A stretch of DNA of 64,000 nucleotides from JAXGXJ01 sp963829545 (lineage in GTDB: Bacteria; Actinomycetota; Thermoleophilia; RBG-16-64-13), in assembly GCA_963829545.1 (NCBI GenBank), contig CAWHIX010000011.1, positions 248,001 through 312,000 on the forward strand. The letters are read 5' to 3'. Every line of letters starts with the position of its first letter. Positions within the stretch are counted from its first letter, which is position 1. A program made the translations under genes and the position numbers. Positions 1-9,515 of this stretch are shown here, one piece after another. Below the pieces are notes generated by a model. That model was given only the letters and a program-made list of their open reading frames with translations, was not told where the DNA came from and ran no database searches.

Positions 1-1248
1 TGGAACGCAACGTCTTCTTCGCAGGGGTTGCGTCCTTCTTCATGGACATCAGCTCGGAGATGGTCTACTCGCTCGTGCCGATATTCCTGTCGTCGGTGCT
101 GGGTGTGAACAAGTCGCTCATTGGCGTCATCGAAGGGATCGCCGAGGCGACTGCAAGCCTGGTGAAGATGTTCGCCGGCTGGCTGAGCGACAGACTGGGC
201 CGGCGCAAGCCCCTGATGGTCTTCGGTTACAGCCTCTCCACTCTGAGCCGCCCGATACTGGCGCTGGCGGGCAGTTGGGGTGATGGTGCTGGGTGCACGC
301 TTCATCGATCGCTTCGGCAAGGGTGTGCGGACCGCCCCCCGGGACGCCATCGTGGCCGACTCCTGCGACAAGCGCGAACTGGGCCGCTCCTTCGGGTTCC
401 ACAGGGCGATGGACCAGTTCGGCGCGGTGATCGGTCCGGGCGTGGCCTTCCTGGTGCTGGCCTGGCACCCCGATGCCTATCGGACGGTGTTCTGGATCTC
501 CGTGATACCTGGCGTTCTCTGTGTGCTGGTGATCGTGCTCTTCATCCACGAACGACGGCCAGGGGCGATAGGCGGCGTGAGCGACGCTTCGGCTGCTATC
601 CGCGAGACCGCCGAGGGCGCGACGGCTGAGGCCGAGCCCGCAGCCGTCACCTCGCAGCGGTACGGTCTCGGGCGGCTCTTGAGAGGTATCGGTGGTCTGG
701 GCCGCCCCCTGCTCGCCTACCTGCTGGTCACCGGGGTCTTCGCACTGGGCAACTCGTCCGATGCCTTTCTCATACTGCGGGCCCAGGACCTGCAGGTGGC
801 GACCGTGATGATCCCGGTGCTCTACCTCGTGTTCAACCTCATCTACTCGGTCCTATCCATTCCCGCAGGCCTACTCGCCGATCGCATCGGCAGGCGAAAG
901 GTGGCATTGATCGGGTTCGCGGTCTTCGCCGGGGCGTACGCGTGGATGGCGATGGCGCAGTCGGCGGCCGCGGCCTGGGGGGTCTTCGCGGTCTACGGCG
1001 TGTACATGGCCATTGCCGACGGGAACGGCCGGGCGCTGCTGGCCGAGTTCTCCTCGGGCGAGCGGCGGGGGACGGCCTTCGGCGCCTACCACATGGTCAT
1101 CGGGCTGGCGGCGTTGCCGGCGAGCATCATAGCCGGCCTCCTCTACGACCACGTCTCCGCGGCCGCTCCCTTCTGGGTCGGGGCGGCGGCCGCCGTGCTG
1201 GCCGCGGTCTTGATGCTGGCGCTGGTGCCGGAGCCGCGTCATACTTGA
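1..1248 (+). CDS. MFS transporter (5' end outside window; one frameshift)
   Basis: Major facilitator superfamily permease of the inner membrane; substrate not predictable. The reading frame is already open at base 3 and runs through hydrophobic segments and the loop motif DRLGRRKP (about bases 190-213), typical of the MFS 2-3 loop. At about 275-280 the frame shifts by one base, and the rest (FIDRFGKGVRTAPRDA onwards, to the stop at 1248) continues the same protein, with a second DRIGRRK loop near 880-900. The RFGKGVRTAPRDA stretch is characteristic of a bacterial MFS subgroup often annotated simply as MFS transporter. The shift is probably a sequencing indel because both halves keep normal coding character. 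The true start lies upstream of the window. Confidence 0.85.
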
Positions 1249-1321
1249 CGAGCGCCGTCGAAGGGCATCGCCAGCACCGGTGATTCTCGAGCGCCCCAAC
1301 GACGACTTTCTGCGGGATCTG

Positions 1322-1344
1322 CGCGGCTACGTGCCGTAGCCGCG
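1322..1344 (+). terminator. GC-rich hairpin after the MFS gene
   Basis: A perfect 10-bp stem (1322-1331 with 1335-1344) closes a 3-base loop 74 bases after the MFS stop. There is no T-tract, so it is a candidate intrinsic terminator or 3'-end hairpin only. Confidence 0.4.
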
Positions 1345-1442
1345 AGCAACGGCGCTGCCCGCTCGCAGCGGTGTGGGCCATTCTTAGCCCGGTTAAGCCG
1401 GCGATCCGTCAGACGCCGCCCCGCTTTCTCCGATCTCGGCGT

Positions 1443-1496
1443 TTGACACGGCCCGCCGCGGATGGTAGGTTAGTGCTGTAGTAGTAGTGCTACTAC
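1443..1496 (+). promoter_or_regulatory. Promoter and palindromic operator of the TetR gene
   Basis: TTGACA at 1443-1448 is followed after 17 bases by TAGGTT (1466-1471), a plausible sigma-70 type promoter. Just downstream, where transcription would start, is a perfect inverted repeat GTAGTAG-TG-CTACTAC (1481-1496). A palindrome over the start site of a tetR gene suits an autorepressor operator. The rest of the 1249-1562 gap shows only the hairpin at 1322-1344. Confidence 0.5.
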
Positions 1497-1562
1497 CCGA
1501 TTATCAACGGGGGTGCTACCGGGCCACCGCGAGGACACCCGCAGCACGGTTATGAGGCGGAC

Positions 1563-2219
1563 ATGACCACGGAGACCGGATCGGACCTTTCGCAGCGGAT
1601 CATGCGGTCTGCCAAGGAGCTCTTCTTTGCGAGGGGTTTCGCCAACACGCAATTGCGCGCCATAGCACACGGGGCCGGCACGAGCGAAAGCGGCGTGCTC
1701 CGGCTCTATGGCAGCAAGAACGGACTGCTTCGCGCCGTCTACGCGTGTTGCTGGGGCGAGATCAACGACCAGGTGGATGAGGCGCTGGCCGAGGCGGCCG
1801 AGCGTGACGCCGATCCCCGCTACCTTCTCATGGAACTCGCCCGCACGGTCTGGCTGGGCTACCAGGCCGATCCCGCCATGAACAGCTTCTTACTCAGTCA
1901 CTTCGGCTTTCGCGAGACCACGGGCCTCAGACCCGACGACAGCATCGACCCGGCCATCGGTGAGGCCGTCATGCACGAGTACCATCGGTATCTGGAACGC
2001 ATCCACACTCTCTGTCATGCTGTCATGGCAAGCCGGGCCGACCTGGCTGCGAGGGGCGTCAATGCCGTGGCGCTCGGCCACGCCGTCACCGCGATCGTGC
2101 ACGGTATTCAGACAAGCTGGTACATGGCCTCCCAGGAGCCGGAGATCACAGAATCCCCGGTGAGTGCGGAAGACGCCATGGCCGTCATGGGCCTGTTCCT
2201 CTATCCGGAAACGAAGTAA
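1563..2219 (+). CDS. TetR family transcriptional regulator
   Basis: A 218-residue one-component regulator. The N-terminal helix-turn-helix is recognisable (residues about 10-57: IMRSAKELFFARGFANTQLR then IAHGAGTSESGVLRLYGSKN), followed by an all-helical ligand-binding domain. ATG 1563 is the only well-placed start. The gene lies 10 bases upstream of the UGSC selenoprotein gene and very likely controls it and itself through the palindrome at 1481-1496. The ligand is unknown. Confidence 0.88.
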   Translation: MTTETGSDLSQRIMRSAKELFFARGFANTQLRAIAHGAGTSESGVLRLYGSKNGLLRAVYACCWGEINDQVDEALAEAAERDADPRYLLMELARTVWLGYQADPAMNSFLLSHFGFRETTGLRPDDSIDPAIGEAVMHEYHRYLERIHTLCHAVMASRADLAARGVNAVALGHAVTAIVHGIQTSWYMASQEPEITESPVSAEDAMAVMGLFLYPETK

Positions 2220-2229
2220 GGGGGTACTC

Positions 2230-3996
2230 ATGATTCCGAAGTCCGCCGGCTCGCTCATCACCGTCCTCGACCCACGGGGCCAGCCCACCAACGTGGTGCA
2301 GCCTCGGCCGCTGGCGCCCCGCCTGGACACGCTCGAGGGTAAGACCATCCACCTCATCGACATCGGTTTCGGGGGCGGCTGGGAGTTCCTGGAAGAGGCG
2401 GTGGCCTGGTTCGACCGCAACATGCCCAGCGTGAAGACGGTCCTGCGCCACAAGACCGGCATCATGTTCGTGGACGAGCCCCAGATGTGGGAGGACGCAC
2501 GCAGGGATGCCCACGCCGTCATCTTCGGGGTAGGTGGCTGAGACGGCTGCGCGGCGAGTGTCGCCGCTCACTGTCGGGAACTCGAAGCCAAGTACGGTCT
2601 GCCCACCGCTCCTATCTCCAGCGCCCGTTTCGCCGAGTATCTGGAACTGGATGCGCAGAACCACGGCATGAACCTGCGCTTCAGCTTCGCTCCCTACCCG
2701 TTGGTGGGAAGGCCGCGCGAGGTCCTGCGCAAGTACGTGGAGGGGAACGACCCCGTCACCGGCCGGCCCATCATGCCCCAGATCGTGGAGGCGCTCACGC
2801 GACCCCTCAGTCCCGAGGAGGCGCACCCCGAGGCCAGGCCCGGCGCACCACGGCCGCGACTGCTCAAGCCGGACAAGGAAGATAGTCTGCACCAGCTCTT
2901 CCTGGAGAGCGGCTGGACCGACGGCGCCCCCATCATTCTGCCCACGGAGGAGCGCGTCGCTCACATGCTCACCGGCACCGCGGCCGACCCCGAAGAGATC
3001 GTCGGCCGGATGACCGTGACCATCCACCAGGAGAAACTGGAGTACACGGTGGAGAAGGTGGCCGTGAACGCGGTCATGGCGGGCGCCGGTCCCGAGCATC
3101 TGCCCGTGATCCTGGCCCTGGCCGCCAGCGAAGAGGCTTCCATGCCCAGTTCCACGACCTCGTTCGCGCGCATGGCCGTCGTGAACGGTCCTATCCGGGA
3201 CGAGATAGGGATGAACTACGGTCTGGCCGCCCTCAGCCCCTTCAACCATGCCAACACGGTGATCGGGCGGGCCTGGACGCTCATGACCATCAACCTGGCC
3301 GATGCCCGCCCGGGCGACACCCTCATGGCCTCCACGGGCAACAACATCAACTACAACAACCTGACCTTCGCCGAGAATGAAGAGCGCAGCGCCTGGGAGC
3401 CCTTCCACGTGCGCAAGGGCTTCAAGAAGGACGAGAGCACGGTCAGCGTCTTCCAGGGCTGGAGCGTGATCAACAGCATGGGTGCGGCCGGCTGCTGCCG
3501 CCCCGCTCAGGAGGAGATGCTCATCATCATGCAGGCCTTCCCCTGCTTGAGGCCGGCCATCACCATGATGATGGATCCTCTGGTGGCCAACCATCTCGTG
3601 GAGCAGGGCTTCGACCACCCGGACAAGCTGTCCGCCTATCTATCGGAGAACTTCAAGATGACCGCGGGCCAGTTCTGGGGCTCCGACGTCGTCTACTCTC
3701 TGGTGGAGCCCAATGCCCGCAGCGGGATGGAACCGTTCGCGTCCTGGCTGAAGCTGCCGGCGGACGAACTGATCGCTCCCTACACCGATCCCGAGATGAT
3801 CAACATGGTCGTAGTGGGAGGCGAGACGCAGGCGCTGTGGTTCACCACCGACATGTGGTACTCGAAGACGGTGTCGATAGACCGGTGGCGGCCTGCGAGT
3901 GGCGTGTACGAAGTGGACGAACAGACGTTGCGTCGTCGCGCCGCGCGGCGGAAGCGCCACGCGGCGTCGCTCAGCCGCAGCGGGTACGCTACCTAA
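2230..3996 (+). CDS. UGSC-family predicted selenoprotein (in-frame UGA = Sec104)
   Basis: Starts at ATG 2230 (GGGGG-rich ribosome site upstream, 10 bases after tetR) and stops at 3996. The frame is continuous except for one TGA at 2539-2541. Reading it as selenocysteine gives GVGGUDGCAASVAAHC, a variant of the U-G-S-C active-site motif that names this family, with Cys107 as the likely resolving partner and a 588-residue product of family-like length. The N-terminal domain (about residues 1-135) carries the redox motif. The large C-terminal domain (about 150-588, including FLESGWTDGAPIILPTEERV and a GAAGCC segment) has no function I can assign. A hairpin sits just after the UGA. Family members are thought to be thiol/selenol redox enzymes; the substrate is unknown. 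A substitution error converting a Cys codon to TGA is possible but less likely. Confidence 0.82.
2539..2567 (+). promoter_or_regulatory. Selenocysteine UGA with SECIS-like hairpin
   Basis: The in-frame TGA (2539-2541) is followed after 9 bases by a perfect 7-bp stem, GCGGCGA (2551-2557) pairing with TCGCCGC (2561-2567), closed by the loop GTG. The loop begins 17 bases after the UGA, within the range of bacterial SECIS elements, and it contains the G-U that SelB recognises in known elements. Hairpins are common in GC-rich DNA, so the support comes from its position together with the protein motif. Confidence 0.6.
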
Positions 3997-4018
3997 GACG
4001 GGACGGGACGAAACGCCT

Positions 4019-4056
4019 GCCGGAGCGCGGCCCCATTAGCGGGGCCGCGCTCCGGC
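4019..4056 (+). terminator. 16-bp perfect hairpin after the UGSC gene
   Basis: Bases 4019-4034 pair perfectly with 4041-4056 around a 6-base loop, 23 bases after the UGSC stop codon. No T-run follows. It probably ends or partly attenuates the transcript before the cupin gene. Confidence 0.6.
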
Positions 4057-4117
4057 GAGCTGTCCCTCAGACGAGGCACTGCGAAGGACGCGACGGAGAC
4101 GAATACGGGAGGCACCT

Positions 4118-4609
4118 GTGGAGCCGAGCGACTACGACAAGTACTTCATCACCGAGACGCCGCGGCATCGGGAGCATCCCCAGAGCAGGGACATCGACAG
4201 CGACATCCCCTGGTGCGATTCGCTGATCATCGACAGGGAGCTCGACGGCGCTCTCAAGGGCGCCTATTACATGGAGACCTGCATGGTGCTGCGCCCCGGT
4301 TCGGTGGAGTCGCTCACCGTGTCGCACACCCACACCTTCGATGAGTACCTGCTCTTTCTGGGGACTAACCCCGACGACCAGTTCGATCTGGGCGGCGAGG
4401 TGGAGGTCTGGCTGGGCGACGAGAAGCGCATGATCACCAGGACGACCGCGGTATTCGTTCCGGCAGGGATGCCTCACTGCCCCCTGGTTTTCCACAAGGT
4501 CGACCGGCCCTTCATCTTCATCACCACAGGCAACGGGTTCGACTACGAGCGCGAAGAGGATGCCGGGACGGCGGCCGCGGCCGACGGTGAGCCGGAGGGG
4601 ACCTCCTAA
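4118..4609 (+). CDS. Cupin-fold protein, paralogue of the one at 24286
   Basis: A 163-residue single-cupin protein. Metal-ligand positions of cupin motif 1 are visible in SHTHTFDEYLLFLG (residues about 68-81) and motif 2 in VFVPAGMPHCPLVF (about 112-125). It shares with the minus-strand cupin at 24286-24747 the pattern HxH...DEYL..GT(N/D)P.D...DLG.E...(about 20)...P.G..H...(V)DRP, so the two are paralogues. ATG 4118 is preceded by GGGAGGCACCT, a good ribosome site. It lies downstream of the UGSC selenoprotein, separated by a hairpin. A small-molecule-binding or enzymatic role is possible; the substrate is unknown. Confidence 0.8.
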   Translation: MEPSDYDKYFITETPRHREHPQSRDIDSDIPWCDSLIIDRELDGALKGAYYMETCMVLRPGSVESLTVSHTHTFDEYLLFLGTNPDDQFDLGGEVEVWLGDEKRMITRTTAVFVPAGMPHCPLVFHKVDRPFIFITTGNGFDYEREEDAGTAAAADGEPEGTS

Positions 4610-4720
4610 CGCGTCGCGCCGGGTGAGGGCGTCGCTCCGGGTTTGGGCGCGGCCTCAGGTGCCGCGATCTGTCGCAGCTGCACCGGTCGGCCGGGGGCGG
4701 AGCCGTGGCTCGACGGTCGT

Positions 4721-5245
4721 CTATTCCTCAGGGCTGCCGCCGAACGTCGTCGAGAGCCCCCTTCCCCAGGCCTGGATATCGCCCCAGTCGCGGATGTCCC
4801 GCGCGGGCATCTTCTTCAGGCCGGGCGTGATGTTGTAGGGGAAGCGCAGAGTCTGCGGATCGAACTTGCCGCCGAACACCTTCCTCTCGACCGGTGCGAA
4901 CCAGGGGAACTTGGCCAGCTCCTTATCCAATTGCCCGCGCACTTCTGCCCACTCCTTCTCCTCGTCGTTGAAGGGGCCGAGCGCGAAGACGGCCACCGGG
5001 AGGGTCGTCAATACGCCCCGGAAGCGGTTCAGAAACCCGATTGCATCCTTGTGCCAACGGAACATCTGCAGGGGGGCGCCTACGACGACGCCGGCGTAGC
5101 CCTCCAGCGTCCTTACATCGCGCAGCCTCGTGACATCCGCATCGAGCCCCTCAGTGCGCAGCGCCCTCGCTACCGCGTTGGCTACCTCTTGAGTGGAACC
5201 ATGGCGAGTCGCGAATGCCACGAGTATCGGATCGCCCATGGTCAT
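4721..5245 (-). CDS. Flavodoxin-domain protein
   Basis: A 174-residue protein starting at ATG 5245 (an alternative ATG lies at 5239). The FMN-binding P-loop equivalent is seen at residues 7-21 (ILVAFATRHGSTQEV), and VVVGAPLQMFRWHKDAIGFL (about 53-72) is the usual second segment of the HemG/flavodoxin-like group. Its length matches the protoporphyrinogen-oxidase-like flavodoxin proteins (PF12724 type). It follows the HEAT-repeat lipoprotein gene on the same strand with an 17-base gap and may be cotranscribed. Cytoplasmic electron transfer is likely; the partner is unknown. Confidence 0.82.
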   Translation of the reverse strand: MTMGDPILVAFATRHGSTQEVANAVARALRTEGLDADVTRLRDVRTLEGYAGVVVGAPLQMFRWHKDAIGFLNRFRGVLTTLPVAVFALGPFNDEEKEWAEVRGQLDKELAKFPWFAPVERKVFGGKFDPQTLRFPYNITPGLKKMPARDIRDWGDIQAWGRGLSTTFGGSPEE

Positions 5246-5262
5246 GCTGCGACGTTCCGCCG

Positions 5263-6776
5263 TCAGCTCCCCTCGCCCCACTGCGGGCCGCCCGCCACGC
5301 CCGGTGTGGTGTACACCTCGTAGCCATGGTTCGCGGCCCAATCCTTGGCAGCCTGCTCGAGCGTGTCGTTGCCGCAGTTGAGGTAGTCCACCGCCATGTC
5401 CTTGTCCCCGTGCTTGTTGAGCGCGCGGATGAGCACTTCCTCCGAGCCGGCTCGGCCCAGGCGGATGTAGTAGGCGTAGTTGGCGGCGACGGGCTTGAGG
5501 TCCTCCTCGTCGAGGGCGGCGGTCAGCTCCGACACGGATTCCGGTGAGGCGCTCTGGATCTGCACCAGGATGTCGGCAGCGGCGAAGCGGATGCCTCTGT
5601 CTTCGTTGGTGAGGGCGGCCGTGAGGGGAGGTACCGCGGGGGCTCCGATCTGGGCGAGCACGTCGGCGGCCCACTGGTCCTTGCCGACGTAGGACATGAG
5701 AGGCGCTACCGTCGGCTCGCCGATCGCGGCGAGGACGGCTTCGGCGGCGAGGTCGCGGTCGTCTCCGTAGGTTGCCTGGGTGCGGGCCTCGATGAGGAGG
5801 GGGATCATGGCTGGGCTCGACCAGAGCGGCCGTAGCGGCGGTGTCGTTCTCCGCGAAGAGGCGGAGAAGTACGCCCAAGGCCCGCCAGCGGACCTTGGCG
5901 TTCTCGCTGTCGAGTTCCTCGGAGACGCGGGGCACGGCAGCGGTGCCGATCTGGGCCAAGACCTCGTCTGTCCAGGTTTGGTCGGCGAGGGCGGCTACGA
6001 GCGGCTCCACGGCCGCTTCACCCATAGCTGCGAGGGTGGCGTCGAGCGTTGCACAGAGCTCCTGGTCTTCGCCCGCGTCGAGCCTGGCCTGGAAGAGAAG
6101 GTCCACCGCCTCCGGCCGCGACTGTAACGCCTGAAGCGGCCGCCTGCCTGATGGAGGTGGTCGTTTCGGCATCGCCGGGGAGGGCGACTGCCTCCACCAG
6201 TTCGGTGAGGGCCTCGGGGGAGTCAGCGAGCCCCGCCAGCGCGCTGATGCTGTGTAGCTGCAGGTCGAGCACATCGGGCACGCTGAAGTCGGGCGCGTCG
6301 GCCGCGATTCTCGCGCGCTGGGTATCGGAGATCAGGGCGCCGAGAGCGGCGATGGCCTCCGAGTCTCCGATCGTGGCGAGGCAATCGACAGCATCCTTGA
6401 GCGCGAGCGATGACTCCTCGCTCATCTCCTCATGCTCTGCCTCGCTCTTCTCGATGGTCCTCCCGATGAGCAGGATGTAGGCTTCTCTGAGTGACTCCAA
6501 ACCTGCCTGGGCCGTGGCGTCCGACTCGGCCGCGGCGCCAAGGCTCTTGGTGGATTCCACCGAATGCAGAAGCGCTAGGTCGGCGGCCGCCTCTTCGCGC
6601 GCCACGGGATCGTCGCTGGACTTGAGGGTGGTCAGCAGGTCGGCTTCCGAAGCGCATCCGCCAACCACTGCGAGTACGAGAGACAGGAGCAGCAGCACCC
6701 CACGCGTCTTGCGAGACCAATCGTGCCTCGGCCCGCGAACGACTCCGCTCCTAGAAGATCCGACCCGTGCATCCAT
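5263..6776 (-). CDS. HEAT-repeat lipoprotein (two frameshifts)
   Basis: The likely start is ATG 6776. Residues about 24-43 form a lipoprotein signal ending in VVGGC, so the protein is probably anchored on the outer face of the membrane. The rest is built of about 30-residue alpha-helical repeats (for example AAVEPLVAALADQTWTDEVL and PTVAPLMSYVGKDQWAADVL), the HEAT/PBS-lyase repeat pattern, so it is likely a protein-binding scaffold. The frame breaks near 6120 and near 5815, but repeat periodicity carries on in the new frames to the stop at 5263, which suggests indel errors rather than decay. It is divergent from the PilB-like gene across a 316-base gap. Confidence 0.75.
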
Positions 6777-7092
6777 CACGCGCCCTCCGCCAATGGCGAC
6801 CAAAGGTCCCGCGCCGGCTCAACTCCATCCTATGCCCGGTCTCGGGCAAACTCAACGGGGGAGGAGAAGGCGATGGGTCCTTCTCTCTCCGTTTCACGGT
6901 GCGCCGAACAGAGCTCCCGGCCGCGTCCATCTGGCCCGTCGGGCTGCGGAACGCGGCCTTCTCCTGACGCACAGCCTCTCGTGCTTCAGCTTCGGCGGCG
7001 AGCGCCGATAGAAACCCCAGGGAAGAACCGGTCAGGCGCGGGCGGCGAGAGTCGCTCCGCGTGTCGTCCGACAGGGAGTGCGGAGACAGGAC
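6777..7092. other. Divergent intergenic region, no feature found
   Basis: This 316-base gap between the HEAT lipoprotein (minus) and the PilB-like ATPase (plus) should hold both promoters. I see no convincing -35/-10 pair, hairpin or conserved small ORF; ORFs crossing it lack coding character. Confidence 0.4.
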
Positions 7093-8773
7093 ATGACGGA
7101 AGCTGCAGAGGTGCGCGGGGTCCTGCGCCTGGGCGACATCCTCGTCGATCGCGGGGTGATAAGCGAGGAGCAGCTGGAGGAGAGTCTCTTCTACCAGAAA
7201 GAGACGGGAGCCAGGCTTGGCGAGAGCGTGGTGGCGCTGGGCTACGCCACTGCCGACCAGGTCGCGGAGGCTCTTGCCTGGCAGCGCCGATACGGCCTCT
7301 CCGTGCTCCGGGAGATCGATCCCGATCCGGGCATAGTGGGTCTGCTGTCTGAGAAGTTCTGTCGCGTACGGCAGGTGCTCCCCATCCGCTTCAACGGCCG
7401 GGGAACGCTTCTGTTGGCCATGGTGGACACCGGCGACATCGACACCATCGACGATGTCAGGCTCATCACGGGCACCGAGATCTCCCCAGTGCCGGTCAGC
7501 TGGCAAGGCTTCGAGGAGGCCGTCCAGACTCTGTTCACGCAGACGAGGCGTCTGGTGACATCACTCACGGCGGAGCCCGATCTGGCCAGGTCGAGGGCGC
7601 GGGACCTGGAGGAATACACGCGCGTGATCGTGATGGTCGACGACATCATCTCGACTGCCGTGCGACGGGGGGCCTCCGACATGCATTTCGAGCCCCGGGC
7701 AGACTGTGTCGCCCTACGGATCCGCGTCGGCGGGGTTCTGCATCAACTCACCGACCTGCCCAGCGAGGCGAAGGATGCAGTGGTGTCACGCATCAAGAAC
7801 CTGGGAAAGATGGATGCCGCCGAGAAGCGGTTGCCGCAGGAGGGACGCGTCACCATCGAGTTCGAAGGTGAGCCTGTCGATCTCTGCATCACCACCGTTC
7901 CGAGCGTTTTCGGCGAGAACGTGATCATCCGCATCGTGGACGAGAGGACGCAAGAGCTGGGGCTCAAGGGCCTGGGTCTTGACGGCGCGGAGTTGGCTTC
8001 CCTCCGCGAGGCCTTACGAAATCCCCAGGGGCTGGTCCTCATCGCCGGCCCGGCGGGTTCCGGCAAGTCCACAACGCTCTATGCAGGGCTGGAGGAACTG
8101 AACCGGCCGGGGGTGAAGATCTACACGGTTGAAGATCCGGTCGAGAAGGTCATCTCCGGGGTCGTCCAGTCGCAGATCCAGCCGAACCTCGGGCTGGACT
8201 TCGCCTCCATGCTCCGCTTGTTGGTCCGCTGCGACCCGGACGTCATCATGGTCGGCGAGCTCCGCGACAAGGAGACGGCACTCGGCGCTGCGGAAGCCGC
8301 ATTGGCGGGGCATCTGATCCTGTCGACACTTCCCGCGGAGGATGCTCCGTCGAGCATCAGCCGTCTGGAGGAGTTGGGGCTGTCCTCGGACCTGCTCTCT
8401 TCCAGTCTCGTCTGCGTAGTCGCCCAGCGCCTGGCGCGGCGCTTGTGCCCGCACTGCAAGCAGCTGGTCTCCCTCGCCCCGGAGTCGATGACCGAGTGGG
8501 AGCGTGAGCTTCTCGGACCCACCGAAGCGGTCATCGCCAGGGGCGTGGGCTGCAAGAAGTGCCTCAACAGCGGCTATCGGGGAAGGATCGGGCTGTTCGA
8601 GGTGCTGCCCGTAGACCCAGGACTCCGGGAACTCATCGCCTCGCGGGCCACCACCGACCAGGTGCGCGAGCATGCTCTGCGTCTGGGGATGAGGAGCCTA
8701 CGCGAGGACGGGCGGCAGAAGGTGCTCGCCTGTGTCTACCACCGCCGACGAGGTGGAGCGGCTCGTCGTCTAG
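7093..8773 (+). CDS. GspE/PilB family type II secretion / type IV pilus assembly ATPase
   Basis: Cytoplasmic hexameric ATPase driving pilus or pseudopilus assembly. ATG 7093 (an upstream GTG at 7078 is possible). An N-terminal MshEN/GspE_N domain spans about residues 10-165. The Walker A GPAGSGKST is at residues 319-327, Walker B-type DPDVIMVGELRD near 385-396, and a zinc tetra-cysteine module is formed by CPHC and CKKC. Near 8730 the frame shifts: the other frame supplies VSTTADEVERLVV and a stop at 8773, the normal end of this family. The longer read-through to 8901 is therefore an artefact. No pilin, PilC or PilM-like genes are nearby, so its partners are elsewhere. Confidence 0.9.
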
Positions 8774-8816
8774 GGCGGGTTGTTCTCGAACCGTTTCCCG
8801 CGCACTCCGTCGCCTG

Positions 8817-9329
8817 TCAGGTGCCCGCTATCTTGGCTGCGTGCTCGGCCACGAAGGCGTTGGACGGGTCGCGTCCGCACGAGCGGCACTTGGCGTGGTA
8901 GGCAGAGTTAATGGTCCCGCAATCCGGGCACGCATACCGGTTTGATGCCTCCTGGACCCACTCCCACGGGCCTATCGCGGCGATGCGCTCGAGGTCCGCG
9001 AACAGGTCGGCCCGATGGGGTCGCTCGCACTGGAAGGCCTTCAGGTCGTCACAGGGGAAGTCCGAGCACTCGACACAGAAACTATGTCCGCGCTGGGCGG
9101 CGCACGTGAACAGGGTGCACGACTGACAGTACTTCGAGCGCCGCTCCGCGCGGCAACCGTCGCATCGGGTCTCGTCCTCGGTCTGTCCGAGGCGCACGGC
9201 CAGGAACGACAGCATGGCCGGGTCTTCGTGGGTGCCTATGTACAGCGCGCAGGCCTCGCAGTAGAGGCCGCAGACGGCGGCTCCGGCCGGGACGCCGTCG
9301 CGCCGGTCCCTCTCCTTCAGTTCGCTCAC
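8817..9329 (-). CDS. Cysteine-rich DUF3795-like protein
   Basis: A 170-residue protein with at least fifteen cysteines. The N-terminal half (CGLYCEACALYIG, then CDGC...CQSCTLFTCAAQRG...CVECSDFPCDDL) matches the pattern of DUF3795-type proteins, which are common in anaerobes. The C-terminus adds a zinc-ribbon-like CPDC...CRSC pair (about residues 136-155). It probably binds zinc or an Fe-S cluster. It is convergent with the PilB-like gene (43-base gap). No function is known. Confidence 0.75.
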   Translation of the reverse strand: MSELKERDRRDGVPAGAAVCGLYCEACALYIGTHEDPAMLSFLAVRLGQTEDETRCDGCRAERRSKYCQSCTLFTCAAQRGHSFCVECSDFPCDDLKAFQCERPHRADLFADLERIAAIGPWEWVQEASNRYACPDCGTINSAYHAKCRSCGRDPSNAFVAEHAAKIAGT

Positions 9330-9515
9330 GACTATCCGTCCTTTCCGCGGTGCTTGGAGGTGTCCATATCTTAGCCCTCACCGGGCGTGGTGCTTGACTC
9401 GCAGGACGGATTGGTGCACGGTGGATTCGCATGAAGGAGGGATGTTGTCCAACGAAGCTTCGCAGGAGCGCTCCACAGCCGTGTCCACCCGCCGCGCCAC
9501 GGTCTCGTTGAAATC

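Noticed and set aside
2539..2541. TGA as a nonsense mutation splitting the UGSC gene into two
   Set aside because: The frame is continuous on both sides, the motif fits Sec-x-x-Cys and a hairpin follows at SECIS distance.
2185..3618. Minus-strand ORF of 477 codons opposite the UGSC gene
   Set aside because: It has no recognisable motif and covers a conserved gene; its His-rich composition is typical of a shadow.
8774..8901. C-terminal extension of the PilB-like ATPase
   Set aside because: The other frame gives the family's normal end VSTTADEVERLVV and a stop at 8773; the extension has no homology-like character and overlaps the DUF3795 gene.
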